From assembly GCF_004361885.1 (NCBI RefSeq), contig NZ_SNWH01000002.1, positions 121,111 to 185,110 on the forward strand: a stretch of 64,000 bases of DNA, given 5' to 3'. Below are positions 11,246-19,165 of this stretch, in pieces; position 1 is the stretch's first letter, and each line of letters starts with the position of its first letter. The notes beneath the pieces were generated by a model, which saw only the letters and a program-made list of their open reading frames with translations, did not search any database and was not told the DNA's origin. Source of the stretch: Halomonas ventosae (GTDB lineage Bacteria; Pseudomonadota; Gammaproteobacteria; Pseudomonadales; Halomonadaceae). Made by a program: the position numbers and the translations under genes.

Positions 11246-12041
11246 GGTTGATCTCCAACCGGGCTCGTGTGGTCAGCGCCTCGTCATCCAGGTGATAGAG
11301 GGCATCGAGGAAGGCTACGGCGAAGCTGCCCGGGCCGTGCGCCGCCTCGCCGGCCAGTTCGCCGGCCACGGCGTAGCAGGCCAACGCCGCCACCGTCGCT
11401 GCGAAGGTATCCTCGCCGCCGGCCAGGAAGGCCGCCACCACGCCGGTCAGCGCGCAGCCCAGGGTGGTAATCCGGGGCATGAGCGGGTGGCCGCCCCGCA
11501 GGTGAGCGATCCGCCGGCCGTCGGTGACCAGATCCACCTCGCCGGTCACCGCGACCACGCCATCCGTCTGGCAGGTCAGCCGGATGGCTGCATCGTGGGC
11601 CGCCTCGGCTGGGTCGGTGCTGTCCACGCCGCGCCCGCCGCCGGCCTGTCCTGCCAGAGCGATGATCTCTGAGGCGTTGCCGCGGATCACGTCCGGGGAC
11701 AGCGCCAGAAGTCGCGCGCCGGTCTCGCGACGATAGCGCGTGGCGCCCACCGCCACCGGATCCAGCACCCAGGGTCGCCCCGTCTCCCCGGCGGCCAGGG
11801 CGGAGGCCTCCATGGCCTCGACCCAGTGGGGCGAGAGGGTGCCGATATTGATCGTCAGGGCGCCGGCCAGCGCGGTGAACTCGGCGGCCTCCTCGCGGGC
11901 ATGGGCCATGGCTGGCGAGGCGCCGATAGCCAGCAGCACGTTTGCCATGCTGTTCATGGCGACATGGTTGGTGATGTTGTGGACCAGCGGGCGGGTCTCG
12001 CGCACCCGGGCCAGGTGCGCAGCGGGATCGATGGCAAGCAT
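11235..12041 (-). CDS. thiM: Hydroxyethylthiazole kinase
   Basis: 268-aa ribokinase-like enzyme that phosphorylates hydroxyethylthiazole for thiamine salvage. Recognised by VHNITNHVAMNSMANVLLAI near the N-terminus, VLDPVAVGATRYRRE, and the C-terminal catalytic region TTLGCALTGVVAAF with the essential cysteine. First gene of the thiM-thiE operon. Its start is about 60 bp from the TPP aptamer, leaving room for a regulatory expression platform. Confidence 0.95.
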   Translation of the reverse strand: MLAIDPAAHLARVRETRPLVHNITNHVAMNSMANVLLAIGASPAMAHAREEAAEFTALAGALTINIGTLSPHWVEAMEASALAAGETGRPWVLDPVAVGATRYRRETGARLLALSPDVIRGNASEIIALAGQAGGGRGVDSTDPAEAAHDAAIRLTCQTDGVVAVTGEVDLVTDGRRIAHLRGGHPLMPRITTLGCALTGVVAAFLAGGEDTFAATVAALACYAVAGELAGEAAHGPGSFAVAFLDALYHLDDEALTTRARLEINHAP

Positions 12042-12099
12042 GAATGGGGCCTCCCTGGCGTGGGAGGTGCGGCGCGGCGGCAGGGCCGGGGCCGCACGA

Positions 12100-12220
12100 C
12101 TCCCTACGCCGGCATTATCCGGGTCAGGTTCCGAGGGTGCGTCTCAGCCGTGGCAATGTCGCCACGGCGCCCCTGTCGTCAGCCCCCACTATCCCTGCCC
12201 GCTCCCTGGCTGTAAAGGCC
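12100..12220 (-). promoter_or_regulatory. TPP riboswitch upstream of thiM
   Basis: Reading the minus strand, the Thi-box elements occur in order: GGGGCGCC, a variable GTGGCGACATTGCCAC hairpin, GGCTGAGACGCACCC, then GGAACCTGACCCGGATAATG followed by CCGGCGTAGGGAGTCGT. The closing helix pairs ACGAC on the 5' side with GTCGT on the 3' side. It regulates thiM-thiE, shutting them off when thiamine pyrophosphate is abundant. A near-copy lies at 19042-19160. Confidence 0.95.
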
Positions 12221-12333
12221 GGGCTCAGGCCAGCAGGTGGAAGCCGCAAGGAAAGCGGGTTCATCGCAGACTGGCGTGATCGTTGACCGCATGATACCGG
12301 CTGGCCATCCGACCCTGTAGGCTCGGTAAGCGC

Positions 12334-12533
12334 CAGCGCACCGGGCATGGCGAGGGTACCATCGTCACGCCGGATGCGCCTCCGCGGTGAGCCGGCCCTC
12401 GTGGTGTCGTCCTCCCCGACTAGCGGTGGCAGAGAAAAGAGCCCGAAGAAATCGGCGGTGTGGCCGTCGCCGTGAGCCAGTGGAGCCAGCGGGTGACGGT
12501 GCTGTAATCGGTCGGTGTATCGCGCAGTTGCAT
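12334..12533 (-). pseudogene. Cytochrome b561 (cybB-like) remnant with internal deletions
   Basis: A good ribosome-binding site (AAGGAGG on the minus strand) precedes an ATG at 12533 and MQLRDTPTDYSTVTRWLHWL, the standard start of CybB-type cytochrome b561. The frame then breaks. In another frame follow HTADFFGLFSLPPLVGEDD (about 12462-12406), which matches the ...FGLFELPPLV loop before helix 4, and RRDDGTLAMPGAL, which matches the C-terminal RDGTLRRMLP. About 200 bp remain of a roughly 550-bp gene, so all but one membrane helix are lost. Confidence 0.78.
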
Positions 12534-12716
12534 GGGGAGGCCTCCTTGGTCGTGTCGGTTCACTCGCAATGGTGCGAGGCGATAGTGGGCGGAATATGAA
12601 GATACCCGGGAGTCGGCGCGATCGCGCTTGCGTCGCGCACTCCACGCGGGATACTTGGCCCCCGTGAGTTCGCCTGCCATGACAATGGGCAAGGCACAGG
12701 TGACTGGAAGGGGTTC

Positions 12717-14249
12717 ATGAGGCGACCGGGCATCACTGCGAAGCTGTTTCTCGCCATTCTGGGCGTCACGCTGTGCGTGGTCGTGCTCATGACCTTCGCC
12801 GTACAGGTGACCTTTCGCAGCGATTTCCTCGACTACGTGCGCGAGCGCGAGGGCGAGCGCATTGCCGTGCTGGCCTCGGTGCTCGCCGACTACTATCGCG
12901 AGGCCGGGGACTGGGAGGATCTATCCGAGCCCCGGCGCTGGCGGCACCTGGTCCGGGAGGCGCTGTGGCGCCAGCGCAAGGCGGAGGCCGATCACCGCGA
13001 GCGCGAGGAGGGCGCACACCGGGAAGGGGATGGCGGAGACGACGACGACGATGATGATGACGACCACGACGGCTCCCGGCACCTGTTTGCCGGCCCTGGC
13101 GGGGATGTGCCGGCCATGCAGGGCCCGGTGCGTTTCGGCCCCGCCCTGCTGGACGCCGACCGGCGGCACGTTGCCGGGCCGAAGGTGGTCTCGGGCCAGA
13201 CGGAGTCGCGTCCGGTCGTGGTGGACGGCGCAACCGTGGGTTGGCTGGTCTACCGCCCGCCGGGGCGGATCACCGATGAGCTGGCCCTGCGTTTCCAGGA
13301 GAAACAGTTCCACGCCGCCTGGATGACCGCGCTGGTCGTCGTGGTGCTCGCCACGGTGGTCAGCCTCTTGCTCGCCCGGGGGTTCCTCGCGCCGGTACGC
13401 CGCCTCGCCGGTGGCACCCGGGCACTCACCGCCGGGCGATTCGACACCCGGGTGGACGAGTCACGCCGTGACGAGCTCGGCCAGCTGGCGAACGACTTCA
13501 ACCGCCTCGCCGAGACCCTGGAACGCAACGAGCGCCTGCGCCGCGCATTCATGGCGGACATCTCCCACGAGCTGCGCACGCCGCTGTCGGTGCTGCGCGC
13601 CGAGCTGGAGGCCATGGAGGACGGGGTGCGTCCGCTCACCCGGGAGTCGCTGACCGGCCTGCAGGGCAGCGTCGCGACCCTGAGCAAGCTCGTCGACGAC
13701 CTCTACGAGCTCTCCCTCGCCGATGCCGGTGCCCTCAACTACCGCATGGAGGCACTGGATCTCGCCGCGCTGGCGCGGGCGAGCGCCGAGCAGTGGCGCC
13801 CGCGGATGGCGGATGCCGGCCTGACCCTGACCGTGCAGGTCCCCGAGGCACCGGTGACGGTCACCGCCGATCGCGGCCGCGTCAACCAGCTCCTGGGCAA
13901 CCTGCTGCACAACAGCCTGTGTTATACCGACCGCGATGGTGAGGTGCGGCTGTCGCTCACCACCCGGGACGGCGAGGCCGTGCTGCGGCTGGAGGACTCC
14001 GCACCGGGTGTGCCCGCCGAGGCCCTAGAGCGGTTGTTCGAACGGCTCTACCGGGTGGAGGGCTCGCGCAGCCGCTCCAGCGGCGGCGCCGGCCTCGGCC
14101 TTGCGATATGCCGCAACATCGTCGAGGCCCATGGTGGCCGGATCGAGGCGTACCCTTCGCCCGCCGGCGGCGTCGGCATACGCCTGACGCTGCCGCTGGC
14201 GGACCGGGTCAACGGGGCAGGACAAACGGGGAGGGTATCCGGGGCATGA
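12717..14249 (+). CDS. Sensor histidine kinase with acidic/His-rich periplasmic domain (BaeS-like)
   Basis: 510-aa membrane kinase. Helix 1 is at about residues 10-32, the periplasmic sensor at 33-195, helix 2 at about 200-222, then HAMP. The dimerisation H-box is [15 protein letters not shown] (His near 283), followed by N-box [11 protein letters not shown] and G-boxes ([18 protein letters not shown]). The sensor domain is unusual: residues 105-120 contain an unbroken run of nine Asp with flanking His, resembling a metal-binding patch. The stop overlaps the regulator start (ATGA at 14246-14249). Its target regulator is the next gene. The signal is inferred to be a cation or envelope stress. 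Confidence 0.92.
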   Translation: MRRPGITAKLFLAILGVTLCVVVLMTFAVQVTFRSDFLDYVREREGERIAVLASVLADYYREAGDWEDLSEPRRWRHLVREALWRQRKAEADHREREEGAHREGDGGDDDDDDDDDHDGSRHLFAGPGGDVPAMQGPVRFGPALLDADRRHVAGPKVVSGQTESRPVVVDGATVGWLVYRPPGRITDELALRFQEKQFHAAWMTALVVVVLATVVSLLLARGFLAPVRRLAGGTRALTAGRFDTRVDESRRDELGQLANDFNRLAETLERNERLRRAFMADISHELRTPLSVLRAELEAMEDGVRPLTRESLTGLQGSVATLSKLVDDLYELSLADAGALNYRMEALDLAALARASAEQWRPRMADAGLTLTVQVPEAPVTVTADRGRVNQLLGNLLHNSLCYTDRDGEVRLSLTTRDGEAVLRLEDSAPGVPAEALERLFERLYRVEGSRSRSSGGAGLGLAICRNIVEAHGGRIEAYPSPAGGVGIRLTLPLADRVNGAGQTGRVSGA

Positions 14250-14923
14250 GCGCACACATCCTCATCGTGGAAGACGAGCCCCGGCTGGCGGGGCTGCTGG
14301 CCGACTACCTGCGCGCGGCGGGCTACGAGCCTCACGTGCTCGACGACGGCCGCGACGTCGTGCCCTGGATTCACGAACATGGGCCCGACCTGGTGCTCCT
14401 CGACCTCATGCTCCCCGGCGAGGATGGCATGAGCGTGTGCCGCGAGATCCGCGGCTTCAGCGAGGTACCCGTGGTCATGGTCACCGCCCGGGTGGAGGAG
14501 ATCGACCGCCTCCTCGGCCTGGAGCTCGGTGCCGACGACTACATCTGCAAGCCGTTCAGCCCCCGGGAGGTGGTGGCGCGGGTGAAGGCCATCCTGCGAC
14601 GGACCCGCACCGACCCCGGCGCTGACGCGGGCCGCGGGCTTGTCGTGGACGAGGCCGGCTACCGCGCCAGCCTCGACGGCGAGCCCCTGTCGCTGACGCC
14701 GGTGGAGTTCCGGCTGCTCGCCACCCTGGCGGCGCACCCCGGCCGGGTGTTCTCGCGGGACCAGCTCCTCGATCACCTCTACGACGACCACCGCGTGGTC
14801 ACCGACCGGACGGTGGACACCCACGTCAAGAACCTCCGGCGCAAAATGGCGGCCATCTGCGGCGACCAGGAGCTGATCCGCTCGGTCTACGGCGTCGGTT
14901 ACCGTCTCGAGGCCCTGGACTGA
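14246..14923 (+). CDS. OmpR-family response regulator (BaeR-like)
   Basis: 225 aa: receiver domain with phosphoacceptor D53 ([13 protein letters not shown]), conserved acidic pair in LIVEDEP, Lys of YICKPF, then a C-terminal winged-helix DNA-binding domain ([40 protein letters not shown]). Start chosen at 14246, overlapping the kinase stop; the longer frame from 14108 is a kinase shadow. It likely controls the redox cassette downstream; two near-identical leaders before the EF-hand genes are candidate targets. Confidence 0.95.
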   Translation: MSAHILIVEDEPRLAGLLADYLRAAGYEPHVLDDGRDVVPWIHEHGPDLVLLDLMLPGEDGMSVCREIRGFSEVPVVMVTARVEEIDRLLGLELGADDYICKPFSPREVVARVKAILRRTRTDPGADAGRGLVVDEAGYRASLDGEPLSLTPVEFRLLATLAAHPGRVFSRDQLLDHLYDDHRVVTDRTVDTHVKNLRRKMAAICGDQELIRSVYGVGYRLEALD

Positions 14924-14939
14924 GGTCCTCCGCCGCGAC

Positions 14940-15055
14940 GTTCATACTCTCTCCCCGATTCGCCCATATTCCCTCCACCGCCCGTGATCACAATCGGCTG
15001 CGAGGTCGCGGTCCGCCGCGGCCGCAATCCTCGCAGCAATTACGGGAGAAGACCC
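14940..15055 (+). repeat. Leader repeat, copy A (upstream of the short EF-hand ORF)
   Basis: Begins TTCATACTCTCTCCCCGATT, with CCCATATTC next, then GCGGCCGCAATC, and ends in TACGGGAGAAGACCCATG. The same elements in the same order occur at 17562-17687 before the full-length EF-hand gene. A shared promoter/operator carried by duplication is the simplest reading. Confidence 0.75.
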
Positions 15056-15274
15056 ATGTGGCTCGACCGGGACGGCGACGGTGCAGTCAGCCAGGCGGAG
15101 TTCACCGGGCCGTCGGGAGGCCCCGGCGTGGGCATGGAGCGCGATACGGATAACCGCAGACGCTACGACGACGACGACGGCGCAGCGGCGGGCCCCGCCC
15201 GTGCCGGCACCACCGCGCCCCCGGACAACGGCCTGTTCACGCCGGGCTCGACCCCGAAGGTGAACACCCAGTAA
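15056..15274 (+). CDS. Shortened EF-hand protein paralogue, no signal peptide
   Basis: 72-aa ORF with one EF-hand-type calcium loop near its start (WLDRDGDGAVSQAEF) and an acidic, proline-rich tail. Start at 15056 has GGGAGAAGA upstream. The loop and the preceding leader are those of the 159-aa EF-hand protein at 17688-18167, but the signal peptide and the neighbouring EF-hands are missing. It appears to be a duplicate that lost its 5' coding half. Without a signal peptide it would stay in the cytoplasm; it may be non-functional. Confidence 0.55.
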   Translation: MWLDRDGDGAVSQAEFTGPSGGPGVGMERDTDNRRRYDDDDGAAAGPARAGTTAPPDNGLFTPGSTPKVNTQ

Positions 15275-15319
15275 GGCCGAGGCAATGACTGTGGTCGCGA
15301 ACCGCAAGGAGAAGACACG

Positions 15320-15790
15320 ATGAAATCGATCCTCGCCCCCCTCACGCTGGCCGCTGCGCTGAGCCTCCCGGTAATCGCCTCGGCGGCACCAGTGACGTTC
15401 ACCACGCAGCTGAATCGTTACGGCGGCAATGGCGCCTATCTGGCCTATTACGTCACCGACGCCAGCGGCGCTTATGTCGGCAGTCTCTGGATGGCCGGTG
15501 AGAAGTCCAAATACTACAAGGACCTGACAGGTTGGTATCGCGCCACGGGCGGTGACACGGCACAGGTCGATGGCATCACCGGTGCCAGTGTCGGTGAGGG
15601 GCAGACCCTGGAATTCACGCTGGATCTCAACGATGCACTTTTCGAGCAAGGGTACACGTTGCATGTCGATGCGGCGGTTGAAGATAGGCGCCAGTCCCCG
15701 CGCGAGATCAACATCCCCCTGAACCGCGCCAATGCCGGTGAGCTGGTACGCGGTCGCCGCTACATCGCCAGCTTCAAGTACGAGATGTGA
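15320..15790 (+). CDS. DUF2271 periplasmic protein with an FMN-attachment-like motif
   Basis: 156 aa; signal peptide of about 22 residues (LTLAAALSLPVIASAAP), then a DUF2271-type beta domain. Residues 84-90 read D-G-I-T-G-A-S, resembling the D-x-x-[ST]-G-A-[ST] motif at which ApbE attaches FMN covalently. If so, S90 would be the attachment residue. Start at 15320 follows AAGGAGAAG. The neighbours (flavin reductase, ApbE, cytochrome b) fit a periplasmic flavoprotein in an electron-transfer chain. The domain call is good; flavinylation is a prediction. Confidence 0.82.
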   Translation: MKSILAPLTLAAALSLPVIASAAPVTFTTQLNRYGGNGAYLAYYVTDASGAYVGSLWMAGEKSKYYKDLTGWYRATGGDTAQVDGITGASVGEGQTLEFTLDLNDALFEQGYTLHVDAAVEDRRQSPREINIPLNRANAGELVRGRRYIASFKYEM

Positions 15791-16500
15791 GGGTCCGGCC
15801 CGTGATTCGTGTGCTGCATCGGTGGCCGGGGCTGATGGCCCTGGCCCTGCTCATCGTGTTGTCCGTCAGCGGTGCCGCCCTGGGCCTCGAGCTGGAGCTG
15901 GCGCACCAGCCCGAAGGACACGCGACTCGCGATCTCACGCTCGTCTCGCGACGCGACTACGGCGCCGAGGTGCAGGCGCCCACGGCCATCCTGCGTTTTG
16001 CCCTCCCACGGGAATCGCTCTGGCAGCGCCTGACCGGGCACGGCTTCGGCCGGTTCAGCGCAGGCGATCTCCTGGGGATCGTGCCGGAAGGCTCGGAGGT
16101 GCCGCGTCTGTATTCGCTGGCTTCGGGGCGCCGCGACGCTTTCATCGAGATCGTGGTCCGAAAGCACCCCGGCGGCCTGTGTTCCGGTCAGCTCGTGGGG
16201 CTCGAGCCGGGTCAGACGGTGCGTGCGTTCCTGCGCCGTCACCCCGACTTCAAACCGGGGTCGGGCCATGCGCCGCTGATCCTGATCGGCGCGGGCACGG
16301 GCGTGGGGCCGCTCGCGGGGTTCATCCGCGACAACACGGGGTGCCGCGAGGCGATCCGCAAGGGGGCGCATGTGGTGGTCTGTGGCGGACAGGGTATGGC
16401 GAGGGGGGTTTCCGAGGCCCTGGAGGAGATCCTCGCGCCAACGGGCCTGACCCCGGCCGTGCTGAAAGAGGAGGGGCGCTATGTCGAAGACATCTACTGA
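15787..16500 (+). CDS. PepSY/flavin reductase fusion with internal domains missing
   Basis: 237-aa ORF starting at GTG 15787, overlapping the DUF2271 stop (GTG 15802 is an alternative). It opens with the first membrane helix of a PepSY-TM protein (VLHRWPGLMALALLIVL) and passes within about 20 residues into a ferredoxin-NADP-reductase-type module. That module shows flavin-binding RLYS (107-110), GLCSGQL (130-136) and nucleotide-binding GAGTGVGP (168-175), ending in RYVEDIY as cytochrome reductases do. Full-length relatives are around 700 aa with a multi-helix PepSY core and a flavodoxin domain. Here the heme-binding helices and flavodoxin domain are absent but the frame is kept. It may be a working mini-reductase or a decayed gene. 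Confidence 0.75.
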   Translation: MRVRPVIRVLHRWPGLMALALLIVLSVSGAALGLELELAHQPEGHATRDLTLVSRRDYGAEVQAPTAILRFALPRESLWQRLTGHGFGRFSAGDLLGIVPEGSEVPRLYSLASGRRDAFIEIVVRKHPGGLCSGQLVGLEPGQTVRAFLRRHPDFKPGSGHAPLILIGAGTGVGPLAGFIRDNTGCREAIRKGAHVVVCGGQGMARGVSEALEEILAPTGLTPAVLKEEGRYVEDIY

Positions 16501-17509
16501 ACCCGTGCGCCACGCGCTCAACGGCCCGACCATGGGCACGCGCTGGCAGGCGAGCTTTCGGGCGGCGCCGGGGTTCGATACGTCCCGCTTGCGGGTCGCA
16601 CTGCAGGCGGCCGTGGACGAGGTGGACGCGCAGATGTCCACCTGGAGACCCGACAGTGACCTCATGCGCCTCAACGAGGCGCCGGTGAATGAGCGCATTG
16701 CGCTACCCGTGCGCCTGCGGGAGGTGCTGGCACTCGGCCTCGAGATCGGGCGCGCTTCGGGCGGGGCCTTCGATATCGGCATGGGCGACGCCGTCGCCGC
16801 CTGGGGGTTCGGGCCGACCGAGGCACGCGGTGAGCGGATCCGCACCGCGCTCGCCGCCCCCCGGCGCCCGGCCCACGAGGTGCTCGCCTTAGAGGATGGC
16901 GGGGTGATCAAGCGCGCCCCGATCACCCTCGACCTCAATGGCATCGCCAAGGGCTATGGTGTCGACCGGCTCGCCGAGGTGCTCGCCGGCCTTGGCATCC
17001 GCGACGCACTGGTCGGTATCGACGGGGAAATGCGTGCCATGGGTCTGCGCGGCGATGGCGAGGGCTGGCGCATCGCCGTCGAGGCGCCGGACCCGGCAGC
17101 CCGTGCACCGCACTCCATCCTGACGCTCCAGGATGCGGCCGTTGCCACCTCCGGCGATTATCGGCACTGGGTCGAAGTCCAGGGGCGACGGCTGTCCCAT
17201 ACCATGGACCCGGGGCGTGGTGCCCCGCTCGCCGCCCCTCCCGCCTCCGTGACCGTTGTCGCCCCGCGCTGTGCCGAGGCGGACGCGTGGGCGACGGCGC
17301 TCATGGTCCTGGGGGCCGAGCGCGGCCGCGTTCTCGCCGAGGCGATGGGGCTGAACGCCCTGTTCCTGATCCGTGACCGCGGCCCCGGCGGGGTTACGAC
17401 GCTCGGGGTCGGCGATCTGTTCTCCTCCGCCGGCCTGGGCACGGAACGGCCGCACCGCCGTAATGAATCGACAGGCGGGGCAGCCGACCGCCCCGGCCTC
17501 TCGCGATAG
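16481..17509 (+). CDS. apbE: FAD:protein FMN transferase
   Basis: 342-aa ApbE-family enzyme that moves FMN from FAD onto Thr/Ser of redox proteins. Recognised by GPTMGTRW near the N-terminus, DAQMSTWRPDSDLMRLN, ASGGAFDIGMG, LDLNGIAKGYGVDRLAE, and the C-terminal SGDYRHWVEVQGRRLSHTMD. The start at 16481 lies 20 bp inside the reductase gene and has GAGGGG upstream. No signal peptide or lipobox is visible, unusual because most ApbE proteins act outside the membrane. The likely substrate is the DUF2271 protein two genes upstream. Confidence 0.93.
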   Translation: MSKTSTEPVRHALNGPTMGTRWQASFRAAPGFDTSRLRVALQAAVDEVDAQMSTWRPDSDLMRLNEAPVNERIALPVRLREVLALGLEIGRASGGAFDIGMGDAVAAWGFGPTEARGERIRTALAAPRRPAHEVLALEDGGVIKRAPITLDLNGIAKGYGVDRLAEVLAGLGIRDALVGIDGEMRAMGLRGDGEGWRIAVEAPDPAARAPHSILTLQDAAVATSGDYRHWVEVQGRRLSHTMDPGRGAPLAAPPASVTVVAPRCAEADAWATALMVLGAERGRVLAEAMGLNALFLIRDRGPGGVTTLGVGDLFSSAGLGTERPHRRNESTGGAADRPGLSR

Positions 17510-17561
17510 GATGGGAGGCGGGAGGCACCGGGACCAACGTCGCCGTAAGGCCGTGGCGATG

Positions 17562-17687
17562 TTCACACTTTCTCCGCAATTTACGCATATTCCCGCCATT
17601 AGCCATGGCCACAATTGTTCATGAGGCGGCGGTCCGTTGCGGCCGCAATCTCTGGGGGAATCAAGCAGCCATTATGGGAGAAGACTT
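17562..17687 (+). repeat. Leader repeat, copy B (upstream of the EF-hand gene)
   Basis: Begins TTCACACTTTCTCCGCAATT, with CGCATATTC next, then GCGGCCGCAATC and GGGAGAAGACTTATG. Partner of the copy at 14940-15055. A further short match (GTAAGGCCG.GGC.ATG) occurs at 17546 and 15272. Confidence 0.75.
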
Positions 17688-18167
17688 ATGTACAAAGGCA
17701 AGCTTTTGATCGGTGCCACCGTTCTCACGGTCATTGTGGCCAGCGTCGCCAACGCCAGCCCGGACCGGTATGAGGGCCACGGTATGCCCACGATGTCGGG
17801 GATGACCCCCGACGACCTGCCCATGAGCGTCCAGGAGCTCAAGGCGCGCCAGGCAGACCGCTTCTCTGAGGCGGACGCCAACGGCGACGGCCAGCTCGAT
17901 GTCCGGGAGATGCAGGCGCTGCTGATACGCATGCGGGCCGAGCGCCGCATCCAGAGGCTCGACAGCAACGGCGACGGTAGCGTCAGCCAGGACGAGTTCG
18001 CCTATCCGGTGGAGCGTCGCCTGATGCGCATGGACCGTAACGGCGACGGCCGCATCGAGCGCAACGAAATTGGTCGCGGCTGGTACGATGATGATCGCTG
18101 GGGTACCTACGCCGAGCATGGGGAACGCCGTGGGCATGGAGAGCGCCGGGACGGCGACGACAGGTGA
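17688..18167 (+). CDS. Periplasmic EF-hand calcium-binding protein
   Basis: 159 aa with a signal peptide (LLIGATVLTVIVASVANA). Three canonical EF-hand loops are visible: DANGDGQLDVREM, DSNGDGSVSQDEF and DRNGDGRIERNEI, each with Asp/Asn at positions 1, 3 and 5 and Glu at 12 except the last-loop variation. The C-terminus is rich in Asp, His and Arg. Start at 17688 follows GGGAGAAGA; the frame is open further upstream without a better site. Likely a calcium-responsive periplasmic partner of the cassette. Confidence 0.9.
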   Translation: MYKGKLLIGATVLTVIVASVANASPDRYEGHGMPTMSGMTPDDLPMSVQELKARQADRFSEADANGDGQLDVREMQALLIRMRAERRIQRLDSNGDGSVSQDEFAYPVERRLMRMDRNGDGRIERNEIGRGWYDDDRWGTYAEHGERRGHGERRDGDDR

Positions 18168-18247
18168 GAGGCGCCGGGGTACCGCGCGCGGTGCCCTCAT
18201 ACTTATGAGCGGACAGGGCGTCGGCCCGTTCCGATAAAGGAGGGTGT

Positions 18248-18910
18248 ATGAGTACGGAAGAAGAGAAAGGTGACGCCCGCGCCGGAAAGATGGTGCAGGT
18301 GTGGGATCCGGTGGTGCGGCTTTTTCACTGGTCGTTAGTGGTGGCCTTCACGGTCGCGTATTTCTCCGCCGAAGAGGAGGGCATGGTTCACCTCTACTCC
18401 GGGTACATCGTGCTGGCGCTGATCGTCGTGCGCGTGATCTGGGGCGTGGTGGGCTCAAGGCACGCGCGCTTCGCGGACTTCGTGCGGCCGCCGGGGGAGG
18501 TTTTCGCCTACCTGCGCGGGCTGGTGTCCGGGAAGCCGCGTCACTACCTCGGCCACAATCCGGCCGGTGGCTGGATGATCCTCGCCCTGCTCATGGGCCT
18601 GTTCGTGGTGACGTTGAGCGGCGTGATGCTCGACACGGACGAGGGCGGCGTGTTTAGCGCGGCGGCCGGTGGCGGCGGTGGGGCGGTCATCACCACGGCC
18701 CTCGCGGAGGAAGGCGAGTACGGTGAATACGGTGAGGCCGGCGAGCGCGGCGAAGGCGGCGAAGAGTTCTGGGAGGAGGTCCACGAGGCATCGACCAACG
18801 TGACGCTCTTTCTCGTGTTCCTGCATATCGCGGGCGTGATCGTCTCGAGCCTGCTCCATCGCGAGAACCTGGTGCGCGCGATGGTGACCGGTCGCAAACC
18901 CAAGGCCTGA
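18248..18910 (+). CDS. Cytochrome b561-family protein with Gly/Glu-rich insertion
   Basis: 220-aa four-helix cytochrome b. Heme-ligand candidates are H27 (RLFHWSLV), H48 (MVHLYSGY), a His in EEVHEAS and one in VFLHIAGV. Between helices 3 and 4 it carries a long low-complexity insert: a Gly-rich stretch then repeated GEYGEYGEAGERGEGG units, absent from the paralogue at 9987-10562. Start at 18248 follows AAAGGAGGG. It ends the redox cassette and probably delivers electrons to its periplasmic members. Confidence 0.88.
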   Translation: MSTEEEKGDARAGKMVQVWDPVVRLFHWSLVVAFTVAYFSAEEEGMVHLYSGYIVLALIVVRVIWGVVGSRHARFADFVRPPGEVFAYLRGLVSGKPRHYLGHNPAGGWMILALLMGLFVVTLSGVMLDTDEGGVFSAAAGGGGGAVITTALAEEGEYGEYGEAGERGEGGEEFWEEVHEASTNVTLFLVFLHIAGVIVSSLLHRENLVRAMVTGRKPKA

Positions 18911-19041
18911 CCGCGGGCCCCGGGTCGGCCGCCTGTCTTGCGGGTAGTGGGCGGCCGGGCTATCGCGAGGTGATCCAGATCAGTGCGTTCACGTCCCTGC
19001 CTCCGTCATTGCCCTCAGGCGGGCCATCACCGCGGCCCGGC

Positions 19042-19160
19042 GCCGGCATTATCTGGTCAGGTTACGAGGGTGCGTCTCAGCCGTGGCGATGTCGCCACGG
19101 CGCCCCTGTCGTCAGCCCCCACTATCCCTGCACGCTCCCTGGCTGTAAAGGCCCGGGCCA
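19042..19160 (-). promoter_or_regulatory. Orphan TPP riboswitch copy lacking a downstream gene
   Basis: On the minus strand it repeats the thiM riboswitch almost base for base from CCAGGGAGCG through the aptamer core (GGCTGAGACGCACCCTCG, AACCTGACCAGATAATG). Identity stops right after GCCGGCG: the GTAGGGAGTCGT that forms the 3' strand of the closing helix is replaced by CCGGGCCGCGG. The sequence it would control (18911-19041) has no minus-strand gene and runs into the end of the cytochrome b gene. It lies just after the SulP stop. Confidence 0.9.
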
Positions 19161-19165
19161 GGGCG

